Assembly: GCA_020638835.1 (NCBI GenBank)
Contig: JACKHV010000011.1
Coordinates: 1-46,510 of the forward strand
DNA: 46,510 nt
Direction of reading: 5' to 3'
Source of the DNA: Planctomycetota bacterium
GTDB lineage: Bacteria; Planctomycetota; UBA1135; GCA-002686595
Positions 8,521-15,805 of the stretch are shown in pieces; within the stretch, counting starts at the first letter, position 1; every line of letters starts with the position of its first letter. The position numbers and the translations under genes were made by a program. The notes under the pieces were generated by a model. It was not told the origin of the DNA, made no database searches, and saw nothing but the letters and a program-made list of their open reading frames with translations.

Positions 8521-8946
8521 TCAGTGCCAGAGCCCCAACACCACCGCGAACAACACGAACTGCAGGAAGTGATACCCAGCGTCGATCGCGAGCATCCTCC
8601 AGCTGTGACCCGCGAACTGGTAGTTGATGCCGAAGCAGCACGCCACGAAGCCGCCGCCCACGACGAACGACATGTGCACCGCGCGGTGCAGGTCCGGCGC
8701 CGGCCCGAGCAGCCACGCGAAGAAGTAGGACGCCGCGAGCGAGAAGGCGAAGGCCGCGCCGAACACCTTCGCCGGGTGCCCGGACTTCTCGTCGATCGAG
8801 CGCCCCATCTCGTTGCACCACGCTCGTCCGAAGAGCGCGGGTGAGTACCACAGTCCTCCGAGGACGAAGGACGTCAGGGCGGCGACGAGGACCGCCCAGT
8901 AGTTGAGGGAGTTCGTGAAGGCGGGTTCGGCGATGTGTTCGGGCAT
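8521..8946 (-). CDS. DUF1761 family integral membrane protein
   Basis: 141 aa with four predicted membrane segments (about 13-35, 58-78, 85-108 and 117-139). The sequence has DUF1761 features: NYWAVLVAALTSFVLGGLWYS near the N-terminus, then FGRAW, and HxxHMSFV and WRMLAIDAGYHF later. The function of DUF1761 is unknown. The ATG at 8946 is the first that gives the family N-terminus; codons upstream run into palindrome C. The gene is bounded by palindrome B at its 3' end and the related palindrome C at its 5' end. No promoter-like hexamer was found between C and the ATG, so it may depend on read-through from the pseudouridine synthase gene. Confidence 0.85.
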   Translation of the reverse strand: MPEHIAEPAFTNSLNYWAVLVAALTSFVLGGLWYSPALFGRAWCNEMGRSIDEKSGHPAKVFGAAFAFSLAASYFFAWLLGPAPDLHRAVHMSFVVGGGFVACCFGINYQFAGHSWRMLAIDAGYHFLQFVLFAVVLGLWH

Positions 8947-8955
8947 CGTGGGGTT

Positions 8956-9093
8956 CCGTACTGTGCCGCACGACTTGTTGCGGCCGGTCGACAACTTCGT
9001 GCCGCACGATATCAGTTCGCCTTCCCGGCGGGAGCACGATTGCCTGGCATGAACTTGTCGAGGGGCGGCAACAAGTCGTGCGGCACCGTACGG
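8956..9093. repeat. Palindrome C: imperfect 48-bp arms
   Basis: Arms 8956-9003 and 9046-9093 pair at 42 of 48 positions around a 42-nt centre. Each arm matches palindrome B at 44 of 48 positions. It starts just inside the TGA of the pseudouridine synthase gene (9095-9097) and ends 9 nt before the DUF1761 ATG. This is the one copy between genes in the same direction, and the least perfect. Confidence 0.85.
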
Positions 9094-9094
9094 T

Positions 9095-9766
9095 TCACCA
9101 CCCGCGCCAGACGTCGGTGTCGGGTAGGGGCGCCTCGAACACCAAGCCCTCCCGCGTCGTCGGGTGCACCAGCTCGAGCCGTCGAGCATGCAACGCGATG
9201 CTCTTGTCCGGCAACGCCTCCCGCGCTCCGTACTTCAGGTCGCCCACCAGCGGCGTGCCGAGCGAGCGGCAAGCGACGCGCAGCTGGTGCGGCCGTCCGG
9301 TGTGCGGTTCGAGCGCGAGCAACGTCAGCCCGCCGCGCCGTTCGAGCACGCGCCACTCGGTGCGCGCCGTCCGCGAGCCCTCGCGCGGCGCCCTCGCCAC
9401 CTCGACGCGGTTCTTCGCGCGGTCCTTCCAGAGCTCCTGTTCGACGACTCCCCCCACGCCGCGCGGCTCCCCCACCACCACGCCGAAATACTGCTTGCGC
9501 GCCGTGCGCGCCCGGAACTGCGCGCCGACGCGGTCCGCGCCCTTGCTCGTCCGCGCGAAGCACAGCACGCCGGACACCGGCCGATCCAAGCGGTGCACGA
9601 CGGCGAGGAAGGCGCGCCCGGGCTTGTCGAACTCCTCCTCGACCCAGCGGCGCGCGCGGTCGAGCAGGCTCTCGTCGCCGCTCTCGTCGGGCACCGTCGG
9701 CACGCACGCCGGCTTGTTCACGACGAGCAGGTGGTTGTCGCAGTGGATGACGAGGGGCGCGGTCAC
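9095..9766 (-). CDS. RluA-family pseudouridine synthase
   Basis: 223 aa catalytic domain without an S4 domain. The catalytic motif is HRLDRPVSGV, with Asp61 as the nucleophile. Other family motifs are LVVNKPACVPT at the N-terminus, RKQYFGVVVGEP mid-protein and EPHTGRPHQLRV. Such enzymes isomerise specific uridines in rRNA or tRNA; the short form resembles RluE/TruC-like members but the target cannot be named. The start is a GTG at 9766 that overlaps the TGA of the upstream methyltransferase as GTGA, which implies translational coupling. The two genes together form an RNA-modification operon. Its stop is next to palindrome C. Confidence 0.9.
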   Translation of the reverse strand: MTAPLVIHCDNHLLVVNKPACVPTVPDESGDESLLDRARRWVEEEFDKPGRAFLAVVHRLDRPVSGVLCFARTSKGADRVGAQFRARTARKQYFGVVVGEPRGVGGVVEQELWKDRAKNRVEVARAPREGSRTARTEWRVLERRGGLTLLALEPHTGRPHQLRVACRSLGTPLVGDLKYGAREALPDKSIALHARRLELVHPTTREGLVFEAPLPDTDVWRGW

Positions 9767-10665
9767 GAGTCCAGGTCCAGGCCGCGCAGGAAGCGCGCGC
9801 AGAAGCCCGCGGGCAGGCGTCGTTCGGTCGCTTCCTCCGGGATCGCGAGCTCGCCGACCTCGACCGCGCCGGCACCGAGCTCGCCGAGCAGGTTCGCGAA
9901 GGCGAGCGGCGAGTAACCGACCGCGTAGGTCGACAGCACGAGCGCCGCGCGCGGTTCGAGCAGCGCACCGGCGGCTTCGACGAGCGGCGCGAGCCCTTCC
10001 TCCAGACGCCACGTCTCCCCCTTCGGTCCGCGGCCGTAGTGCGGTGGGTCGAGCAGGATCGCGTGGTACGTGCGACCGCGTCGCACCTCGCGCTGCGCGA
10101 AGGCCAACGCGTCATCGAGGATCACGCGCACCGCGCGCTCGTCCAGCTCGGACGCGACCAGGTTCTCGCGCAGCCAGCCGAGCGACTGCTTCGACGCGTC
10201 GACGTGCGTCACGTTCCAGCCGGCCTGCGCCGCGAGCACCGAGGCCGCGCCGGTGTAGCCGAAGAGGTTCAGCAGCCGCGGCTCGCCGGGACCGAGCTTG
10301 CGTCGCACGCGCTCGATCCAGTCCCAGTTCGAGGCCTGCTCCGGGAAGATCCCGACGTGCTTGAAGGCCGTCGGCCGGATCCAGAAGCGCGCGCCCTGGT
10401 GCTCGATGCGCCACTCGGGCGACGGTTTGCGCAGCTCGGCGGGCGAACCGGCGCGCGCTTCCCAGCGACCGCCGCGGTCCGACTCCCGCACGAAGGCGAG
10501 GTCGGCGGACGCCCAGTCCGCGTCCGGCCGGCGGCGGCGCCACAGCGCCTGCGGGTCGGGCCGGCGCAGGATCACCTCGCCGAAGCGCTCCAGCTTCTCC
10601 CCGCCGCCCGAGTCGAGCAGCGCGTGCGCCGGGAAGGCGGGGTGAGGGAAGACTTGGGGTTGCAT
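9763..10665 (-). CDS. Class I SAM-dependent rRNA methyltransferase (RlmI/RlmK-like)
   Basis: 300 aa. The SAM-binding motif I is LNLFGYTGAASVLAAQAGW, followed by the acidic end of strand 2 in VDAS. Motif IV is LLDPPHYGRG, typical of base-modifying enzymes of the RlmI/RlmK type. The N-terminal ~90 residues are a small beta domain but no clear PUA domain is seen. The predicted role is methylation of a cytidine or guanosine in 23S rRNA; the exact site is unknown. The ATG at 10665 was preferred over one 28 codons upstream because the intervening sequence holds the -10-like TACCCT. Its stop overlaps the pseudouridine synthase start. Confidence 0.88.
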   Translation of the reverse strand: MQPQVFPHPAFPAHALLDSGGGEKLERFGEVILRRPDPQALWRRRRPDADWASADLAFVRESDRGGRWEARAGSPAELRKPSPEWRIEHQGARFWIRPTAFKHVGIFPEQASNWDWIERVRRKLGPGEPRLLNLFGYTGAASVLAAQAGWNVTHVDASKQSLGWLRENLVASELDERAVRVILDDALAFAQREVRRGRTYHAILLDPPHYGRGPKGETWRLEEGLAPLVEAAGALLEPRAALVLSTYAVGYSPLAFANLLGELGAGAVEVGELAIPEEATERRLPAGFCARFLRGLDLDS

Positions 10666-10696
10666 GCTCTGGGAATGGCCGCGCGCGACCGGCGCA

Positions 10697-10702
10697 AGGG
10701 TA
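10697..10702 (-). promoter_or_regulatory. -10 hexamer TACCCT for the RNA-modification operon
   Basis: TACCCT on the minus strand, 31 nt before the ATG at 10665, is the likely promoter of the methyltransferase-pseudouridine synthase pair. Confidence 0.35.
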
Positions 10703-10795
10703 GCGGCAAGAGCCTCCGAAGGAAGCGCCTCGCCGCGCGCGTCCCGCACCCCGCGGTCCGCGCGGCGGCCGCTACCGTTCCCCCGGCGGGCTCCG

Positions 10796-10801
10796 TAACC
10801 T
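10796..10801 (+). promoter_or_regulatory. -10 hexamer TAACCT, leaderless start of COG3014 gene
   Basis: TAACCT is followed by 7 nt and then the GTG at 10809. The spacing suggests transcription starts at the GTG and covers the three-gene lipoprotein operon. Confidence 0.42.
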
Positions 10802-10808
10802 GTTCGCC

Positions 10809-12308
10809 GTGAGGTCCCGCACGCTCCGCACTCTCGCCGCCCTCGCGCTCGCGCTCTGCGCCGGCTGCGCCAGCTCCTACCGTCAACTCGACGGCGCGCT
10901 GGGGTTCTACGCGCAGGGCGACCTCGAGGGCGCCGCGGACTGGATCCAGTCGCCCGACTTCGACGACGACCGCGAGGACTCGAAGCACGGCGTGCTGTGG
11001 CTGCTCGAGACGGGCAAGATCCTCCACGACGTCGGGCGCTTCGAGGAGAGCGAAGCCGCCTTCGTGCAAGCCGACGCGCGCATCCGCATGCAGGACCAGC
11101 GCGCGTCGATGTCGATCACGGAAGAGGTCACCGGCCTGCTCACGACGCAGCAGGCGCGGACCTTCCGCGCGCGCCACTGGCAGAAGATCCTGCTGGAGAG
11201 CTACCGCGCGCTGAACCAGCTCGCGCTCGGCGACATGGACGAGGCGCTCGTCATGGCGCGACGCTCCTACGCGCGCCAGGCCGACGCGGTCTTCGAGAAC
11301 GGCAAGGAGATCGAGAAGCGCGCGGAGGCGGACGGCAAGGTCGACGAAGGCGCGCTGATGAGCCAAGGGGACGTGCAAGGCCTGCTCGCGCCCGTGCAGT
11401 CGCACATCACGCCGGCGTATGCCGACTACGCGAACCCGTTCACGTCCTACTTGGCGGCGATCCTGCAGTGGGCCGACGGCGACGAGACGCGCGCGATCGT
11501 CGACCTGCAGAAGGCGCAGGGCATGGTGCCGGGCAACGCCTTCGTCCAGGCGCTCGTCACGGAACTCGAGGGCGGGCTGCCGCTCGCCTCGCCTCAGGGC
11601 CGCGTCTACGTGATCTTCGAGAACGGACTCGCGCCGGACCGCGTCGAGACGGGCATCGCGATCGTCACGCCGAACGGCTACTCGTCGATCAAGCTGCCGA
11701 TGCTGGTCTACAACCAGACCTCGGTCGAGGCGCTCGAGCTCTCCGGCGACGCGGGAGAGCTGAACCTGCGCACCGCGCCGCTCGCCGACGTCGACGCGAT
11801 GGTCTCGGTCGACTTCGCCGACGAGTTGCCCGGCATCGTCGTGCGCACCGTGCTCTCGATCGTCACCAAGGAAGTCACCACGAAGCAGCTGCGCGACGAG
11901 AACCGGGACATCGGCTTCCTCGTCGGCACCTTCTGGAAGGCGCTGACCGAGGGCGCCGACCTGCGCACGTGGCGCACGGTCGGCTCGCGCTTCGAGATCG
12001 CGCACTTCGACCGCCCCGCCGACGGCCGCGTGCACCTGAACCTGCTCGACCGCAACGGCGGGCGACACCTGTCGGCCGACATCGAGCTGCCCGAGACGAC
12101 GCTCTGCTTCTTGCTCTGCCGCAGCGTCAACCTGGTCAGCCTGCGCACGCACACGATCGCCGCCGGCGACCCGCTCCCCGCTGCGATCCCCGCTGATTCC
12201 CCTGCGGAAGCCGCCCCCGCGGAAGCCGCCCCGGCGGATCCCACGAACACCCCCGATCCATCCGAAGAACCGGCCGCGGAGGCGGCCATGGCAGGAGAAC
12301 GAGACTGA
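10809..12308 (+). CDS. COG3014-like lipoprotein, TPR-like
   Basis: 499 aa starting with GTG. A lipoprotein signal ends in ALCAGC with Cys20. Residues ~25-270 are helical and resemble tetratricopeptide repeats (GALGFYAQGDLEGAADW; LNQLALGDMDEALVMARR; AILQWADGDETRAIVDLQKA). Residues ~275-440 are beta-rich and hold GRVYVIFENGLAP, the most recognisable part of the COG3014 family. The last ~50 residues are Ala/Pro/Glu-rich and disordered. The neighbours YcfL and LpoB are the partners found with this family in proteobacteria, which points to the cell-envelope regulation of penicillin-binding proteins (inference). The stop overlaps the ycfL start by one base. Confidence 0.82.
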   Translation: MRSRTLRTLAALALALCAGCASSYRQLDGALGFYAQGDLEGAADWIQSPDFDDDREDSKHGVLWLLETGKILHDVGRFEESEAAFVQADARIRMQDQRASMSITEEVTGLLTTQQARTFRARHWQKILLESYRALNQLALGDMDEALVMARRSYARQADAVFENGKEIEKRAEADGKVDEGALMSQGDVQGLLAPVQSHITPAYADYANPFTSYLAAILQWADGDETRAIVDLQKAQGMVPGNAFVQALVTELEGGLPLASPQGRVYVIFENGLAPDRVETGIAIVTPNGYSSIKLPMLVYNQTSVEALELSGDAGELNLRTAPLADVDAMVSVDFADELPGIVVRTVLSIVTKEVTTKQLRDENRDIGFLVGTFWKALTEGADLRTWRTVGSRFEIAHFDRPADGRVHLNLLDRNGGRHLSADIELPETTLCFLLCRSVNLVSLRTHTIAAGDPLPAAIPADSPAEAAPAEAAPADPTNTPDPSEEPAAEAAMAGERD

Positions 12309-12760
12309 TGAAGAACCTGACGAACCGGAAGCTCGGCGCCGCGCTGCTCGTGGGCGTCGCACTGCTCCCCGCTTGCACCACGGGCTCCAAGACCAAGGCG
12401 ACCACGCCGATGAACACGGTCGAGAAGGAGCACCCGGACGCTCGTCCGCGCGAGGAGTGGATCGACAAGATCACGGTCAGCGACATCCTGGCCGGCAAGG
12501 TCAACGTGACGTCGGTCTACACCGACAAGAGCAGCGGGCTGCAGCGCATCCAGCTGAACGTGCAGAACGACTCGGGCCGCTCGATCCACGTGCGCTACCG
12601 CGTCGAGTGGTTCGACGAGGCCGGCTTCAAGCTCTACACGCCCGCCGAGTCGTGGAACAACGTCACCCTCTCCAAGGGGCAGCACCTCTCGCTGCAAGCC
12701 AACGCCAGCTCGCCCGACGCCGTCGACTGGCGCTTCTCCGTCCAAGAATCCGCCCTCTAG
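12308..12760 (+). CDS. ycfL: YcfL family (DUF1425) lipoprotein
   Basis: 150 aa with lipobox LLPAC (Cys23). Residues ~55-148 form a beta-sandwich like YcfL/DUF1425: LQRIQLNVQNDSGRSIHVRY, then VEWFDEAGFKL and SKGQHLSLQANA. In Escherichia coli ycfL lies directly beside lpoB, and the same order is kept here. The molecular role of YcfL is not established. Translation is coupled to the upstream gene through a TGATG junction. Confidence 0.82.
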   Translation: MKNLTNRKLGAALLVGVALLPACTTGSKTKATTPMNTVEKEHPDARPREEWIDKITVSDILAGKVNVTSVYTDKSSGLQRIQLNVQNDSGRSIHVRYRVEWFDEAGFKLYTPAESWNNVTLSKGQHLSLQANASSPDAVDWRFSVQESAL

Positions 12761-12797
12761 CGCGCACCGCCCCGAACACCGCACCCAACCTGGAACC

Positions 12798-13409
12798 ATG
12801 AAGAGCCTCAACCACGCCCTGATCCTGAGCCTGCCCCTCCTCTTCGGCGCTTGCTCGTCCGTCGAGCGCATCGACCCGAACTCCGACGACGCCGTGACGA
12901 CGATGGGCGTCGACTACGACGAGCTGACCGAGTGGTCGGAGACGCTGACGCGCCGGATGCTCGACGACCGCTTCCTCGACAGCGGCGAGTTCGGCGAGCA
13001 GCCGATCCGCATGGTCGTCTCGAAGATCGAGAACAAGACGGACCTCTCGAACTTCCCCACCGAAGTCGTGATGGGCCAGATCCGCGCCTCGCTGCTGCAG
13101 TCGCGCAAGGTGCGCTTCGTCTCGACCTACGGCGACGACGGCACCGACCGCATGACGCGCGAGACGCAGGACATGGCGGACGACCCGATGTTCAACTCGG
13201 AGCAGATCCCCGAGCAAGGCCAAGCCTCGGTCGCGCGCCTCTCGCTGCGCACGCAGATCATCTGGCAGTACGGCCAGTCGACGAAGGAGAAGCAGAACAC
13301 CTACGTCGTGCGCATGTGGGTCACCGACGTGAAGAACGGCGAGGTGGTCTGGGAAGGCTTCAGCGAACCGATCGCGAAGAAGTACAAGAAGGGCGGGCTC
13401 GGCTGGTGA
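12798..13409 (+). CDS. lpoB: LpoB-like penicillin-binding protein activator
   Basis: 203 aa lipoprotein, lipobox LLFGAC with Cys19. The rest matches LpoB: an N-terminal region with AVTTMGVDYDELTEWSE, a core PIRMVVSKIENKTDLSNFPT, a strand RVRFVSTYG-like segment (KVRFVSTYG), and the ending NGEVVWEGFSEPIAKKYKKG. In enterobacteria LpoB is an outer-membrane lipoprotein that stimulates the bifunctional peptidoglycan synthase PBP1b. Whether this organism has such a synthase cannot be judged from the window. It is the third gene of the operon and is followed by a hairpin. Confidence 0.87.
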   Translation: MKSLNHALILSLPLLFGACSSVERIDPNSDDAVTTMGVDYDELTEWSETLTRRMLDDRFLDSGEFGEQPIRMVVSKIENKTDLSNFPTEVVMGQIRASLLQSRKVRFVSTYGDDGTDRMTRETQDMADDPMFNSEQIPEQGQASVARLSLRTQIIWQYGQSTKEKQNTYVVRMWVTDVKNGEVVWEGFSEPIAKKYKKGGLGW

Positions 13410-13478
13410 GCGCCCCGCGGCGCCGCGCCGCGCTCTAGCTGGCAAGCACGCTCGCTCGAAAGCAGCAGGCACGAACTC

Positions 13479-13509
13479 GGGGCACGACCGCGCTCGGCGG
13501 TGGTGCCCC
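13479..13509. terminator. Hairpin after lpoB operon
   Basis: GGGGCACGACCGC and its partner at 13497-13509 pair at 12 of 13 positions around a 5-nt loop. It lies between convergent genes and has no T-tract. Confidence 0.55.
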
Positions 13510-13525
13510 GCTGTCTGCGCTGAGC

Positions 13526-14062
13526 TCACTCTTCTTCCCACCACGCCTCGCCCTCGTCGACCGACTCCACTTCCACGCCGGTCGACGCGCTGAGTGCTTC
13601 GAGGAAGCGCCTGTCACCGCCGCGTTCGGTGGACAGCGGCACGTAGACCCAGCTCGCGAGCTCCTCGTCCTCCGACTCCTCGTCCGCGTAGTGGACGAAG
13701 ACGCTCGAGTCGTACAGGAACTCGTCGGAGTAGGTGCACTCGATGCGCAGGATCTGGTCGAAGAGCAGGCGCATCGGCGGGTCGATCTCCTCCTCGACGA
13801 AGACGACGAGCGCGCGATCCGTCAGCACGTAGCAGCCTTCGCGCAGGCTGAGCAAGCCGTCGGAGTAGAAGTAGCGCAGCTCCTCGTCGGGCTCGAGTAC
13901 GCCCAGCTCCCGCATCTCGGCGACGAAGCTCTTGCGGACCTTCTCCCCCGGCTGCACGGCGGTCCCCGGCGTCATGGTGCCGATGTAGACCAGTCCGAGG
14001 ATGGTCACGACGACGACGGCGCCGATCAGCACGCCGCAGCCGAGCAGGATCTTCTTCAGCAT
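13526..14062 (-). CDS. Membrane-anchored protein of unknown function, possible PH-like domain
   Basis: 178 aa. Residues 3-30 are one membrane helix (ILLGCGVLIGAVVVVTILGLVYIG). The remaining soluble part is strongly acidic and beta-rich. The segment ELRYFYSDGLLSLREGCYVLTDRALVV resembles bacterial pleckstrin-homology-like domains, where a basic-aromatic strand is followed by LTD; this is a weak resemblance, not an identification. The last residues are a run of Glu and Trp. It is the second gene of a minus-strand pair, 17 nt after the lipoprotein gene, so the two may work together at the envelope. Confidence 0.72.
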   Translation of the reverse strand: MLKKILLGCGVLIGAVVVVTILGLVYIGTMTPGTAVQPGEKVRKSFVAEMRELGVLEPDEELRYFYSDGLLSLREGCYVLTDRALVVFVEEEIDPPMRLLFDQILRIECTYSDEFLYDSSVFVHYADEESEDEELASWVYVPLSTERGGDRRFLEALSASTGVEVESVDEGEAWWEEE

Positions 14063-14079
14063 GGAGTGGCGTTCGCGGG

Positions 14080-14520
14080 TCAGTCGATGTCGAGAGGAGG
14101 AGCCGTCAGTCCTTCGACGACGATCCAGCGGAGTTCCGAATCGCGGTTCTTCGGCACCAGCCGATAGCTGCGCCCTTCCGCCGGTCTCCAGTCGCCATCG
14201 TGCGGCCTCAGCATCAGCGAGCAGGAGACCCCGTCGCCGACCGTCATCGTTCGTCCACCGACGCCGCAGCTGAGCAACACGGGCGCCGCGCCCTCCACGA
14301 TCAGCTCGAAGTCCCGGTCCGCGGCGGCGGTGAACGCCTTCAACTGCGCCCCGCTCTCGCACTCGACGAGGTGCGCGTCGAGGTAGAGCCGTGCCTCCGC
14401 GTGCGTCCGTCTCCAAGCGAGTGCGTCGATCGTCATCGTCACGGGTTCCGCGTCGTGCGTGGGCGGGTCGCTCGCGCAGGCGGCGAGGGAGAGGGCGAGG
14501 ACGAAGGGAAGTGCGCGCAT
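14080..14520 (-). CDS. Predicted lipoprotein of unknown function
   Basis: 146 aa. The signal peptide MRALPFVLALSLAACAS ends in a clear lipobox LAAC (Cys at 15). The mature part is a small beta-rich domain with only scattered features (RLYLDAHLVECESGAQL; SLMLRPHDGDWRPAEG). No family is recognised. The start at 14520 gives the signal peptide; a GTAGGGT -10-like element lies 25 nt upstream. It leads the two-gene unit with the anchored protein at 13526 and diverges from mqnA. Confidence 0.75.
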   Translation of the reverse strand: MRALPFVLALSLAACASDPPTHDAEPVTMTIDALAWRRTHAEARLYLDAHLVECESGAQLKAFTAAADRDFELIVEGAAPVLLSCGVGGRTMTVGDGVSCSLMLRPHDGDWRPAEGRSYRLVPKNRDSELRWIVVEGLTAPPLDID

Positions 14521-14545
14521 GGGAGCCTCCGGGTCGGCGACGACC

Positions 14546-14551
14546 ACCCTA
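14546..14551 (-). promoter_or_regulatory. -10 hexamer TAGGGT for the lipoprotein gene
   Basis: TAGGGT on the minus strand, 25 nt before the ATG at 14520, in the divergent region shared with mqnA. Confidence 0.33.
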
Positions 14552-14611
14552 CCCCTCCGACTGCCCCGGCGTAACGCCGCGTTCGGGCGCCCACCGGACG
14601 CGCCGCCACGC

Positions 14612-14617
14612 TAGACT
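14612..14617 (+). promoter_or_regulatory. -10 hexamer TAGACT, leaderless start of mqnA
   Basis: TAGACT is followed by 7 nt and then the ATG of mqnA. No Shine-Dalgarno sequence fits between them. Confidence 0.48.
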
Positions 14618-14624
14618 GCCCGCC

Positions 14625-15446
14625 ATGCGTCAAGTCCGCCCCTTGCGCGTCGGCAGCGTGCCCTACCTCGTCGGTCGGCCCCTCGACGTCGGTCTCGAGC
14701 ACGAGCCCGGCATTGAACTCGTGCGCGAAGTCCCTGCGCGGCTCGTCGAGCTGCTGCGCGCCGGCGAGCTCGATGTCGCGCTGGTCAGCTCGATCGAGCT
14801 GTTCCGGCGACCCGGTTACCGCTACATCCCCGGCATGGCCGTCACCGGCGCCGGGCACGTCTCCAGCGTCCAGTTGTTCTTGCGCAAGCCGATCGCCGAG
14901 GTCAAGACGATCGCGCTCGACCCGGCGAGCCGCACGGCCGCGACCTTGATCCGCGTGCTGCTCGCGGAACGCGCGGGCGGCGCACCCGACTTCGTCGAGA
15001 CGCCGGCCGGCGAGGACCCGCGCCAGGCGGGCACCGACGCATGGCTGCGCATCGGCGATCCCGCGATGCGCGAGACCTACGAGGCGCAGGCGCACGAGAG
15101 CTTCAACCCGTCCGCCGAGTGGACGCAGCGCACCGGGCTGCCGTTCGTGTTCGCGCCGTGGATCGTGCGCGAGGGCGTCGACGTCTCCGATCACCTGGCG
15201 GCCTTCGCGCGCTCGCGCGAGCTCGGTCGCCGGCGACTGTCCGAGTTCGCGGCGCGCGGTGCTTCCGAGTGGAAGGTGCCGACGCGCGCCTACGCGAACT
15301 ACTTCTTCGAACAGCTCGACTACGACCCCGGCGAAGTCATGCACCGCGCGCTCTTCGCCTTCCGCGACCACGCCGCGCGGCTCGGGCTGTGCGAGGCGGA
15401 CCTGGCGCCGGAAGCCGCCGTGGAGAGCGGGGCGCCGCGTGCGTAG
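14625..15446 (+). CDS. mqnA: MqnA, chorismate dehydratase of futalosine menaquinone pathway
   Basis: 273 aa, the normal length. MqnA removes water from chorismate to give 3-[(1-carboxyvinyl)oxy]benzoate, the first committed step of the futalosine route to menaquinone, in the cytoplasm. The N-terminus LRVGSVPYLVGRPL is the MqnA form (MqnD begins differently). Other family landmarks are the EVPARLVELLRAGELDVALVSS stretch, SVQLF, LDPASRTAATL and LPFVFAPWIVR. The periplasmic-binding-protein fold is complete. The gene is apparently leaderless. Its end overlaps the start of the next gene by 8 nt. No other mqn gene is in the window. Confidence 0.9.
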   Translation: MRQVRPLRVGSVPYLVGRPLDVGLEHEPGIELVREVPARLVELLRAGELDVALVSSIELFRRPGYRYIPGMAVTGAGHVSSVQLFLRKPIAEVKTIALDPASRTAATLIRVLLAERAGGAPDFVETPAGEDPRQAGTDAWLRIGDPAMRETYEAQAHESFNPSAEWTQRTGLPFVFAPWIVREGVDVSDHLAAFARSRELGRRRLSEFAARGASEWKVPTRAYANYFFEQLDYDPGEVMHRALFAFRDHAARLGLCEADLAPEAAVESGAPRA

Positions 15447-15765
15447 CGGCGTCGAGGGCGGCCGCTGCCCGCACTGCAAGGCGGACGTCCCGAAGAACCA
15501 CGGTCGCGTCTGCGTCGAGTGCGGCGGGTCGCTGCAGAAGCGCTACCTGTCGATCGGTTGTCTGACCTCGAAGCCGATCATCCTGATCGCGGTGGGACTG
15601 CCGCTGTGGCTCGCGGGCGGCGAAGAGACGTCGGCGGAGGAAGTCGGCGCGACGCCGCCCGTGGCGTCGGTGCCCGCGACGGAGCACACGACCGCGCAGG
15701 CGACCTGCGACGCGGACTCGGATCCGCCGCCCGCCGTGCCCGCGGGAATCGCTGCGCCCCGTTGA
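15439..15765 (+). CDS. Zinc-ribbon protein with one membrane segment
   Basis: 108 aa starting with a GTG that overlaps the mqnA stop. Residues 10-32 are a zinc ribbon, CPHC...CVEC. Residues ~41-58 (LTSKPIILIAVGLPLWLAG) may be a membrane helix, and the rest is Ala/Pro/Thr-rich and likely disordered. The family is not recognised. Overlap with mqnA implies coupled translation, but no functional link is evident. The region ends 40 nt before the topoisomerase VI operon. Confidence 0.65.
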   Translation: MRSGVEGGRCPHCKADVPKNHGRVCVECGGSLQKRYLSIGCLTSKPIILIAVGLPLWLAGGEETSAEEVGATPPVASVPATEHTTAQATCDADSDPPPAVPAGIAAPR

Positions 15766-15792
15766 ATCGCCCTCGGCGCTTCCGTATCTCTC

Positions 15793-15798
15793 TAGGAT
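15793..15798 (+). promoter_or_regulatory. -10 hexamer TAGGAT before topoisomerase VI operon
   Basis: TAGGAT ends 7 nt before the TTG at 15806. Transcription would start near 15805. This fits either a leaderless TTG start or a ~50-nt leader for the TTG at 15857, which has GAGG 8 nt upstream. Confidence 0.42.
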
Positions 15799-15805
15799 TC
15801 TCCCG

